Counted from the first letter of the stretch, positions 1-5,694 are shown. The stretch is DNA of 6,441 bases from an uncultured archaeon (GCA_937892815.1 CALBHZ010000156.1:1-6441), one strand, 5' to 3'. Translations and numbers: made by a program. The notes: generated by a model from the letters alone, not told the origin.

Positions 1-20
1 CTTCCTCTAATGAATAGCAT
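1..20 (-). CDS. Possible 5' end of a further operon gene (partial)
   Basis: An ATG at 20-18 on the minus strand opens a frame reading M-L-F-I-R-G and then leaves the window. It lies 6 nt after the stop codon of the small prepilin gene and is preceded by an AGAGG-type ribosome binding site (complement of about 24-28) at rather short spacing. The Arg-Gly pair near the N-terminus would fit another prepilin with a class III signal peptide, but six codons cannot show this. It may simply be a chance ATG. Confidence 0.3.
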
Positions 21-26
21 AATCCT

Positions 27-209
27 CTACCACTTCCACAGGAATCCAAATAGGGATTCTAAGGCCTTAGAAATGTCATCCCATACGTTAGTAACGAATT
101 CACCTGCCTTCATTAGAGACGATTGAATACCCCCTATCAACAATCCGAGAGTTATCAAAGCTACAACCAATAATAGCGCCTCCTCCACTAGCTGAGCTCC
201 TCTTCTCAT
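27..209 (-). CDS. Small Flp-like archaeal type IV prepilin
   Basis: This 60-residue protein begins MRRG and continues AQLVEE into a long hydrophobic helix (about residues 11-29). That is a class III (prepilin) signal peptide: two arginines and a glycine before the expected cleavage point, then Glu at +5 and +6 of the mature protein. Glu5 is the residue conserved in type IV pilins. The mature chain would be about 56 residues, as short as the Flp pilins of Tad systems, with an amphipathic tail ending in aromatic residues (W-K-W). The start is supported by GGGGTGAT (complement of 213-220), which contains the stop codon of the preceding platform gene, so the genes are probably translationally coupled. 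It is likely the filament subunit or a major pilin-like component, cleaved by an ArlK/PibD/EppA-type peptidase not present here. Family class is well supported; the exact role is inferred. Confidence 0.8.
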   Translation of the reverse strand: MRRGAQLVEEALLLVVALITLGLLIGGIQSSLMKAGEFVTNVWDDISKALESLFGFLWKW

Positions 210-213
210 CGAA

Positions 214-858
214 TCACCCCGGAAAATAACTGAACGGATTTATAAGCACCCTAAGTAGCAATGGTTCGAGAAGCTTCCAAGCTACGAAGTCCGAGATTAA
301 TAAAGCCCATAGGGAAAATCCCATGAACATATAATCAGATCCTCCATCCAGCCCCTTAGTTAGATAGTACGAAGAAATTAAACAGCATGCTATCATCCAG
401 ATCTTACCCATTGGTGATAGAGGGGAAGGCTGAGAACCTAATACCAATGGCAGTACTCTAGTAACGACGGGTAAAATGATAGCTAGGAAGACAGCCATAA
501 TTCCTCCTTTAAACCTAAGAGCACTGTCAACTTCATTTAACTTCATTTCTATTTCTTCTAGCTCAGATATGTACTTATTCACCTCTGGCGTTGCTTCCAT
601 AGCTAAACGCCCTATTTTGCTTGCTTCAGATACATAGAAGGCCAACCCCCTTTTACTTCCCTCGGGAAGCTTCCCTCTAACTATCTCAGCGACGTCCTCT
701 CTTCCCCCTACATGATATATCCCTCTAACTAAAGATCCATGCGCTAAAACTTGTTCTACAAGCTTGTAATCCTCCCTTTTCTCATGATTCCTCCTCCTTC
801 TCTTCCATCCTAAAACTATTAATCCTCCCCCTATAGCCGCTAACGTTAAATTAAGCAT
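214..858 (-). CDS. Second membrane platform protein of a type IV filament system (TadC-like position)
   Basis: A 214-residue membrane protein. It has one N-terminal segment (about 2-17), a basic RRRR stretch, a long soluble region (about 20-117) with a charged helical part near 98-112, and three hydrophobic segments (about 118-140, 152-168, 176-193). It directly follows the first platform gene. The helix-rich soluble domain before a membrane block resembles a T2SF half-platform, but the sequence is diverged and I do not see a strict signature. I chose the ATG at 858 because it overlaps the preceding stop by one base (TAATG) and has GGTGAG just upstream (complement of 862-867). An ATG at 885 would add nine residues but has no such site. 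Together with its neighbour it would form the inner-membrane base that the ATPase drives. The platform role is inferred mainly from gene order and topology. Confidence 0.65.
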   Translation of the reverse strand: MLNLTLAAIGGGLIVLGWKRRRRNHEKREDYKLVEQVLAHGSLVRGIYHVGGREDVAEIVRGKLPEGSKRGLAFYVSEASKIGRLAMEATPEVNKYISELEEIEMKLNEVDSALRFKGGIMAVFLAIILPVVTRVLPLVLGSQPSPLSPMGKIWMIACCLISSYYLTKGLDGGSDYMFMGFSLWALLISDFVAWKLLEPLLLRVLINPFSYFPG

Positions 859-1535
859 TATCTCACCATGACAATGTAGAGACATTCAAATAACAAGATC
901 ATCAAGATTGTAGTTAAGATAACTGAGGCTACTGTAAAAGATGGGGAGACGAGGGAAGTTAAAAAAATAGGTAGAAAGAAACACGTAGCGGAAATCAACG
1001 CTTTCTTAGTTTCCAAGCTATGTAGCTCCGCTAGAAGGCTCCTCCTATACTCCTCTCCCCCCATTTTTAAAATTGAATAGGGGTGTTCCTTAAAGCTCAT
1101 TCTGTAGGCCTCTAAAAGCAGCTTTCCTATCCTCTTCTCATACTCCCCTCTGATTTCCTCTATACCTTCCTCTAACTTCTTCCCTCTCAACGAACGGCTT
1201 ATCAAGTGCAATAGAACTCTTTTCAATATTTTTTCATCTGTATTATCGAACGCGAACCATAGAGCCCTGTACACGGAGCCCCCTAACCTACAAACTAATG
1301 AGAATAGTAGAACGTTGAGAGGAAGCTGAATCCTATTAACTAAATATAGCCTTTTCAACTCTCTAATCGGCCTTAATAAAACGAATGAAATTATCACGAT
1401 AGTTGCCCAAACAACTTCTCTTGGGCCTAGTAAAAACGAAAGAAAGAGTATAGACGAGCCAGCAACTAGTAAATCCTTCTTCAAATTCACGCTCGTTAGC
1501 CTTAATACCTCTTTATACCAATTTAATACATTCAT
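858..1535 (-). CDS. Type II/IV secretion system F-domain membrane platform protein (TadB-like)
   Basis: A 225-residue protein with two N-terminal membrane segments (about 22-37 and 41-56), a cytoplasmic helical domain (about 70-165) and two C-terminal segments (about 178-197 and 202-224). The cytoplasmic part opens with LPLNVLLFSLVCRLGGSV, followed by a lone ALWFA. It then has a helix pair with SLRGKKLEEGIEEI, the pattern of a T2SF domain in PilC/ArlJ/TadB proteins. It is half the size of ArlJ, which carries two such domains, so the platform here is probably split over two genes. The start at 1535 is preferred over an ATG at 1559 because AAGGTG (complement of 1543-1548) lies 7 nt upstream. 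The reading frame overlaps the end of the ATPase gene by 23 nt, showing tight operon packing. Confidence 0.75.
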   Translation of the reverse strand: MNVLNWYKEVLRLTSVNLKKDLLVAGSSILFLSFLLGPREVVWATIVIISFVLLRPIRELKRLYLVNRIQLPLNVLLFSLVCRLGGSVYRALWFAFDNTDEKILKRVLLHLISRSLRGKKLEEGIEEIRGEYEKRIGKLLLEAYRMSFKEHPYSILKMGGEEYRRSLLAELHSLETKKALISATCFFLPIFLTSLVSPSFTVASVILTTILMILLFECLYIVMVR

Positions 1536-2970
1536 TGTCCAGCACCTTAGAGAAGGCATTGAAGAACGTTTTAACGTACTCCTCTAAATCTTCAATTTCC
1601 ATGGAAGCGACTATAGCTGCTTCAAAGGCCGCCATTACCCTTTTAACTTCATCTTCCTCCCTTCCTCTCATCATTAGCATATAAACTCTCGATTCCCTGA
1701 GATCTATAAGCTGGTAGCTCTTAGATAGGGGATGAGGTCTGGAGAAGATATCCCTAATCCCTCCCTTCTCATCTATTTCGCTTATCCTAGATACGTACCT
1801 AAAGGACTTATGGGGCCATGGCTTAACCATAGTGACTAGTAGATCTAAATCTAAGATTTGTTCTACGCTGATGTGATGAACCTTTGTCCATCTCCTAATA
1901 GCTTGTTCAGGACCGCTGGAGTGAAAGGTCTGCATCCCTCTTACTCCAGAAGCTAGGGCTTGGAAAAGAGCTAAGCTATGCTTTGCGTCCTGAACCTCTC
2001 CTAAAATAAAGATATCCGGCGATCTATGGAGACTTTTTAAAACCTCTAAATGTTTAGATCCTATTTTTATCTCCGCCTCAATCGGATCTACTTTTAACTT
2101 TAATTGATGATATCCTAGCTTTGAAAGATCTAAGGACTCTATAGCATCCTCAACGTATATCCTTCTCCTATTTGGAGGTAATGAGATATCTAAAGCGTTT
2201 AGTAAGGTGGTTTTACCCGACCCTGAGGGGCCTAATATTGTAACGTTTCTACCGAAATATAGAGCTGTGAGCAGGAATACGGCTTCGAATAACTCAATAG
2301 TACCTAACTTTATCAGCTTTCCTATAGTAAAGGGATTTCTACCGTGTTTCCTTATGTGTACGCTAGGGCCATACGCGGATAAGGGAGGATGGTCGATACT
2401 AACTCTTAAAATGCCCTCCTCCAACCTAAGCTCCGACTTCGCACTTGGTGAACGTAGGGAAATTGATGGTCCGCCGAAAAGCTCACAAAAAATGCGAAGA
2501 GCCTCTATTTCCCGTTCATCTAATAGGATGAAAGTTTCACAAAGGCCGTACTTGCGATGAGTTAAATAGAGCGGGCTATCAGTTCTATCTTGGAAAATTT
2601 CGTCGACATATCCGTCATCTAAGAGGGGCTTTAATCTGCCCAGTCCTACGTACTCGTAAGCCGCTACATCTGCTAAATGCTCGTAGTATGGAGATGATTT
2701 GAAATACTTCGCTAATTCTACTTTTAAAGATCTGATGAGGCCTTTAAACTCTTTAGGTCTTTCCTCTGGAACCCATTTGGACTTTTCTAAATCTAAAACG
2801 GCTTTTTCAATGACGTTAATGTACTTTTGTAGTTCTTCTCCAATATTAGGATTGTAGACATACCTCTCTCCATCCTTTATTATATCCACCTTGAATAGGC
2901 CTACCCTATATGAATCAATTATCGGTAAATCGGAAACCTCCCTTAGTAGACCCACTCTTAACCTCTCCAT
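1513..2970 (-). CDS. Type II/IV secretion (T4F) ATPase, TadA/ArlI/VirB11-like
   Basis: A 485-residue cytoplasmic hexameric motor ATPase of the archaeal GspE/VirB11-like family, expected to power filament assembly or secretion. Numbered from the ATG, the N-terminal domain (about 90-215) has the typical GYG-like VGLGRLKPLLDDGYVDEI and a SVHIRK strand. Walker A is GPSGSGKTT (about 247-255). The Asp box is RRIYVEDAIE (about 269-278). Walker B is SPDIFILGEVQD (about 317-328) with Glu325. The His box is MQTFHSSG (about 346-353). The residue after GEV is Gln where Arg is usual. The ATG at 2970 is preferred to an adjacent TTG at 2973: it lies about 26 nt from a TATA box and lacks a convincing Shine-Dalgarno site, so the transcript is probably leaderless. 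It is the first gene of the minus operon and is followed at once by the platform genes. Family assignment is secure; the exact subfamily is inferred. Confidence 0.93.
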   Translation of the reverse strand: MERLRVGLLREVSDLPIIDSYRVGLFKVDIIKDGERYVYNPNIGEELQKYINVIEKAVLDLEKSKWVPEERPKEFKGLIRSLKVELAKYFKSSPYYEHLADVAAYEYVGLGRLKPLLDDGYVDEIFQDRTDSPLYLTHRKYGLCETFILLDEREIEALRIFCELFGGPSISLRSPSAKSELRLEEGILRVSIDHPPLSAYGPSVHIRKHGRNPFTIGKLIKLGTIELFEAVFLLTALYFGRNVTILGPSGSGKTTLLNALDISLPPNRRRIYVEDAIESLDLSKLGYHQLKLKVDPIEAEIKIGSKHLEVLKSLHRSPDIFILGEVQDAKHSLALFQALASGVRGMQTFHSSGPEQAIRRWTKVHHISVEQILDLDLLVTMVKPWPHKSFRYVSRISEIDEKGGIRDIFSRPHPLSKSYQLIDLRESRVYMLMMRGREEDEVKRVMAAFEAAIVASMEIEDLEEYVKTFFNAFSKVLDNECIKLV

Positions 2971-2991
2971 CAACCTATTAGCTTTAGGACC

Positions 2992-2999
2992 TTTATATA
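2992..2999. promoter_or_regulatory. Shared divergent TATA element for both filament operons
   Basis: TTTATATA on the plus strand reads TATATAAA on the minus strand and contains the palindrome TATATA at 2994-2999. The palindrome lies 26 nt from the plus-strand start (TTG at 3022) and 26 nt from the minus-strand start (ATG at 2970). In archaea, transcription begins about 25-27 nt downstream of the TATA centre, so this one element could give leaderless messages in both directions. The flanking BRE positions (AGGACC on plus, CGGGAG on minus) are not clearly better on either side. That both directions are used is inferred from spacing. Confidence 0.7.
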
Positions 3000-3021
3000 C
3001 TCCCGTAGCTTGTAAATCGGA

Positions 3022-3399
3022 TTGGCGCAGATATTTGAAAAGTGTCTAATAGCCGTAATAACGGCTGTAATCGTCTTAGGTCTATCGAACCTAATATATG
3101 CTAGCTTGCAAAGCTTTTCAGAACAGGCGATTAGGATATTGTGCGAAGATGTAGCGAACAAAGCTCAGGAATCTGCTTACAGAGCATGGATTTTAAATAA
3201 AGAAGTCGAGTTCGCAATTGCAACAAATCACCCCTTAAGTTTAAGAGTTGAAGGCAAGATGCTAAGCGTTTCTTCAAATAACTATACCGCTATAAGGGTC
3301 TTGCCAGTTTTTTCAGAGAAATTCACGCTAAACTGTACAAGCATTAGTAGGGTTATAGTCTTTTACGGAAACGGGAGGCTATATTGGAGGGAGGGATGA
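3022..3399 (+). CDS. Single-pass pilin-like membrane protein, first of the divergent cassette
   Basis: I do not recognise the gene. It encodes 125 residues: a short polar N-terminus (MAQIFEKC), one hydrophobic helix (about 9-30), an amphipathic helix (about 31-57), then a strand-rich domain (about 60-123). The helix-plus-beta layout is that of minor pilins and pseudopilins, but there is no class III cleavage motif. Two N-glycosylation sequons (Asn87, Asn104) and cysteines 41 and 105 lie on the presumed outer side, so a disulfide is possible. The only usable start is TTG at 3022, since a stop codon lies just upstream in frame (3013-3015) and the first in-frame ATG is at codon 80. With no Shine-Dalgarno site and a TATA box 26 nt upstream, it appears to be a leaderless TTG start. 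It opens a five-gene operon divergent from the ATPase gene. Confidence 0.78.
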   Translation: MAQIFEKCLIAVITAVIVLGLSNLIYASLQSFSEQAIRILCEDVANKAQESAYRAWILNKEVEFAIATNHPLSLRVEGKMLSVSSNNYTAIRVLPVFSEKFTLNCTSISRVIVFYGNGRLYWREG

Positions 3400-3400
3400 A

Positions 3401-3760
3401 ATGGCCGAGTTATGGAAAGAGGTCTTCCTCCTCATAATTTCAATAACCCTGGCCTTTCAAGTAATTTCGATGTTTGAGCCTAAGGTACGTAATTTAGAGG
3501 AGTTCTTCAACGCTAACGCTCCGACCGCTCTATTAAATGACCTAACAGGTCTCCTTCAGCCTTTTGAAGGGTACAACTTCAAAATAAAGTTAACATTCGG
3601 TACTCCGTCCTGGCGTTTGTCCTATAGTCCAAAGCTGGCTACTCTGTACTATCTCGGTAAAAACGCGACGAAATCAACGTATCTAGGCGAAAAGGCTTTC
3701 ACCTTAAAAAACGGTAACGAAGCTAAGTTTGAAAGAGGAGGTTGGACGATAATTGGATGA
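3401..3760 (+). CDS. Single-pass membrane protein, second of the divergent cassette
   Basis: An unrecognised 119-residue protein. It has a short N-terminus (MAELWKEV), one hydrophobic helix (about 8-25), a helical stalk with EEFF, then a beta-rich domain containing several tyrosines and tryptophans. A sequon lies at Asn88. Its N-terminal layout resembles that of the first cassette protein, and pilin-like Glu residues sit at positions 3 and 7 before the helix, but there is no RG/KG cleavage site. The ATG follows the previous stop by one base and has a strong GGAGGGAGGG site at about 3386-3395. It ends inside the start region of the next gene. A role as minor pilin-like or surface-exposed partner of the filament machine is inferred from location and topology only. 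Confidence 0.78.
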   Translation: MAELWKEVFLLIISITLAFQVISMFEPKVRNLEEFFNANAPTALLNDLTGLLQPFEGYNFKIKLTFGTPSWRLSYSPKLATLYYLGKNATKSTYLGEKAFTLKNGNEAKFERGGWTIIG

Positions 3761-3866
3761 ATTCTTATCCTACTTTCTAATAGCTGTGGCATACATTGTA
3801 TTAGTGCTTTCTCTTCAGTATATCCTAGATAAGGTAATTGAGATTTTAGTAGGTGTTGTACTGTGA
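3753..3866 (+). CDS. 37-residue single-pass membrane miniprotein
   Basis: This small gene starts with TTG at 3753 and ends with TGA at 3864-3866. The product begins MDEFLSYFLIAVAYIVLVLS, followed by Gln and a short charged tail (YILDKVIEILVGVVL). It is an acidic N-terminus, one hydrophobic helix (about 4-21) and a second amphipathic hydrophobic stretch. Coding is supported by context: AGGAGGT at 3736-3742 lies 10 nt upstream, the frame overlaps the previous gene by 8 nt, and its stop overlaps the GTG start of the next gene by 4 nt (GTGA). Without it the cassette would have an odd 102-nt gap. A stop codon immediately precedes the TTG, so no longer form exists. The function is unknown; a small structural or assembly subunit of the membrane complex is the simplest guess. 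Confidence 0.7.
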   Translation: MDEFLSYFLIAVAYIVLVLSLQYILDKVIEILVGVVL

Positions 3867-4153
3867 TAGAGAAGCTCGACTTAATGTTCGCAACTATAGT
3901 AACTCTCACTTTACTTCTCTCAATATGTTATATCGGCGTAAACGAACAAGACATCGTCTTTCTAAAAGAGTTGAGAAGCCACAGCTATGAAATATTAAAA
4001 GAGACTAAAAACCTACCCTACCCACTCCCTCACCCTCCACATCCCGGAGTTGTGCATTTATCTATACGAAGAGGTGAAGCTCCATCGATTGAGAGCATGA
4101 ATGTAAGCGCTGTGTTTGAGTGGAAGGTGGAGTTGAGATGCGGAGAGGGATAG
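3863..4153 (+). CDS. Single-pass membrane protein with a Pro/His-rich linker
   Basis: An unrecognised 96-residue protein starting with GTG at 3863, overlapping the miniprotein stop by 4 nt, with AGGTG at 3851-3855 as a modest ribosome binding site. It has a short N-terminus (MIEKLDL), one hydrophobic helix (about 8-25), a charged helix (about 28-49), and a linker with alternating Pro and His (PYPLPHPPHPG, about 52-62). A short beta-rich tail follows, with a sequon at Asn80. The linker suggests a rigid spacer projecting the tail from the membrane. The single cysteine at 93 near the end could form a disulfide with a partner. Role in the filament complex is inferred from operon membership. Confidence 0.75.
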   Translation: MIEKLDLMFATIVTLTLLLSICYIGVNEQDIVFLKELRSHSYEILKETKNLPYPLPHPPHPGVVHLSIRRGEAPSIESMNVSAVFEWKVELRCGEG

Positions 4154-4860
4154 CCTTAACAGTATCGTTACTATTGCTCGTAACTTCCCTTCTTCCAATA
4201 TTATATGCTTCGACGGACCTCTACTATAATAGGTCGCAGATAATTAGGGCTAATGTGGAGAAGAACTTAGCGATATCGGAGATAGAGATCCTTAAAAGGA
4301 TCCTAATAACCGATATGTTAGGAGCTTTAGATCTCGCTCTATCTAAAGGAACGGTCTTTAAGATGAATGAGAAACCGGAAGATATCATAGGATCGATTTT
4401 ATCCAGCTGGATATCGAGCATAAGCATTTCCTCTAGGAGCTTCATTCATTCGATAACAATAAGGAATTTTCCAGGAATTGTAATGGGAAAACTGGTTTTT
4501 AATAGAGGAGGATACCCTATCTCCCTTTTTATCTCCATATCGCTAAAATCAAGGGATGATGTAATTTTCGTCGAAAACAGAGATACACTGAGCGTTAGAC
4601 ATTCAGCGAGAATTGAAAAGGTAATTGATATGGTACGAAATTATAGGGAGAAAGCAATCGAGATGGCGAGGAAAGCGAGGAACCGCAATGAGACACTAAG
4701 CTATACTTTTATAAGGAGCGTGGATCACTTCCGTGTATACCTAAGGGTAGAGGGAGGACCGCACACGTTCTATTATTACGTAGAAGTTAGGGACTTTGTA
4801 AGAGCCTCAATCTTTGACTTTAACCTTAATTACGGGTTTAAGATCGGCGGGACGATTTAG
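4138..4860 (+). CDS. Membrane-anchored or secreted protein, last of the divergent cassette
   Basis: An unrecognised 240-residue protein, the largest of the cassette. It begins MRRGIALTVSLLLL, one hydrophobic segment (about 4-23) that ends in ILYAST. Helices (about 30-70), a Ser/Ile-rich stretch, a beta-rich region, a charged helix rich in Arg/Lys/Glu (about 155-185) and aromatic strands (FYYYVEV) follow. The MRRG start is shared with the small prepilin and may be a prepilin peptidase site. Alternatively it is an ordinary Sec signal with cleavage after LYA. Sequons lie at Asn31 and Asn184. The ATG at 4138 is preferred to a GTG at 4120 because AAGGTGGAG (4124-4132) stands at the right distance. 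The gene overlaps its predecessor by 16 nt and its 3' end overlaps the convergent TFB gene by 54 nt. Confidence 0.8.
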   Translation: MRRGIALTVSLLLLVTSLLPILYASTDLYYNRSQIIRANVEKNLAISEIEILKRILITDMLGALDLALSKGTVFKMNEKPEDIIGSILSSWISSISISSRSFIHSITIRNFPGIVMGKLVFNRGGYPISLFISISLKSRDDVIFVENRDTLSVRHSARIEKVIDMVRNYREKAIEMARKARNRNETLSYTFIRSVDHFRVYLRVEGGPHTFYYYVEVRDFVRASIFDFNLNYGFKIGGTI

Positions 4861-5694
4861 ATCTCCTAACAACCTCCTCATAAATGACGATGTCTCCCTA
4901 ATAGTGTAAATCGAGATATTGGCTAGTTTAGCTAGTTCTTGTTGTGTGAAAAAGGGCCTTCTCCTTTCTCTTTTTGCAAGCTCTACCTCAGCTAAGAAAA
5001 TGCCAGTTACAGCGAGAGAGTAAGGGCTGTGACCTTCCAGCTCGTACCTGTTAAACTTACTAAACAGCTCTCTTGCCTCCTTCAACAACTCGTTAAAGTA
5101 GATAAACGGATTTTTCCCCTTCCTTTTAACTTTCTCCTTAACGAAGAAGGAGACTTTCTCCGCTAAACTAGGTAAGTAATTTAAATAATCTACGTGAACG
5201 TCATTTGTAAATATATCGGATATATCTGATCGATAGCCCAGCTCTCTCAACTTTCTTTGCACTACATGCCAGCTAATGTACCAGTTGCCTCTTCTCCTCG
5301 CAGCAACTACATACGCGTAAGCTAGCGCAGCTTCAGTTGCGCTCTTCCCGCTCTTCAATAGTATATCGATGGCTTCCTCCCTTAGAAACCTAGGCAAGCT
5401 CAATTGATTTTCCAGCCTTTCAGCTATCACTTCAAGCCTACTCTTTACCTTTTCCTCCTTCGGCCTCAAGAATAAATCTGAGTATTTCTTAATATAGGTT
5501 CCATTACCTTCAGATAAACCGTCGAATAAACTCACGTCCTCCTTAAATAAGCCTAAATAGCTTCCTAATCTCCCTTCTTTTATTATCTGCTGATTAATAG
5601 GGTATTCGTGGGTTCCTAAAACTACACCGCATTTTTCACAAACGAACTCCTCATCTATCTTAATGGTTCTACCTCCACATCTACAGTAATGCAT
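4807..5694 (-). CDS. tfb: Divergent transcription initiation factor B (TFB) paralogue
   Basis: A 295-residue TFIIB-family protein, which in archaea joins TBP at the promoter and recruits RNA polymerase. The N-terminal zinc ribbon has Cys4, Cys6, Cys19 and Cys22; the first pair is C-x-C rather than C-x2-C. The first cyclin repeat includes LSLPRFLREEA and ATEAALAYAYVVAARRRG (about 84-170). The second contains GHSPYSLAVTGIFLAEVE (about 221-238) and ends with a helix-turn-helix, FTQQELAKLANISIYTIRE (about 249-267), that would read the BRE. The B-reader/linker region (about 24-80) is strongly diverged and lacks the usual GLxT-x-I-type motif. The start is fixed because no other start codon exists before the upstream stop. 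It is divergent from SmAP3 and overlaps the filament cassette at its 3' end. It may be a specialised rather than general TFB; that is inference. Confidence 0.85.
   Translation of the reverse strand: MHYCRCGGRTIKIDEEFVCEKCGVVLGTHEYPINQQIIKEGRLGSYLGLFKEDVSLFDGLSEGNGTYIKKYSDLFLRPKEEKVKSRLEVIAERLENQLSLPRFLREEAIDILLKSGKSATEAALAYAYVVAARRRGNWYISWHVVQRKLRELGYRSDISDIFTNDVHVDYLNYLPSLAEKVSFFVKEKVKRKGKNPFIYFNELLKEARELFSKFNRYELEGHSPYSLAVTGIFLAEVELAKRERRRPFFTQQELAKLANISIYTIRETSSFMRRLLGDLNRPADLKPVIKVKVKD

Noticed and set aside
2207..2560. 117-residue plus-strand frame inside the ATPase gene
   Set aside because: It is antisense to the Walker A and N-terminal domain coding sequence, with a composition typical of a shadow frame and no start signal.
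2970..3161. 63-residue minus-strand frame ending with a TGATG junction at the ATPase start
   Set aside because: The junction looks like coupling, but the frame runs through the TATA element and is antisense to the first cassette gene, which has a membrane helix, pilin-like layout and operon context. The minus frame has no ribosome site, domain or membrane segment.
3649..3909. 86-residue minus-strand frame across three cassette genes
   Set aside because: The plus strand shows linked ribosome sites and start/stop overlaps here; the minus frame has no supporting signal.
4120..4137. GTG at 4120 as start of the last cassette gene
   Set aside because: It has no ribosome site and lies just ahead of the AAGGTGGAG that serves the ATG at 4138. 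The longer form would also place acidic residues before the RRG.
4224..4445. 73-residue minus-strand frame inside the last cassette gene
   Set aside because: It is fully contained in a well-supported plus-strand gene and lacks a start signal or domain.
4959..4975. Pyrimidine-rich tract ending in T5, considered as terminator of the plus cassette
   Set aside because: It is the complement of Lys/Arg/Glu codons in TFB and lies 100 nt past the stop. Oligo-T termination is possible in archaea, but nothing here distinguishes it from coding bias.
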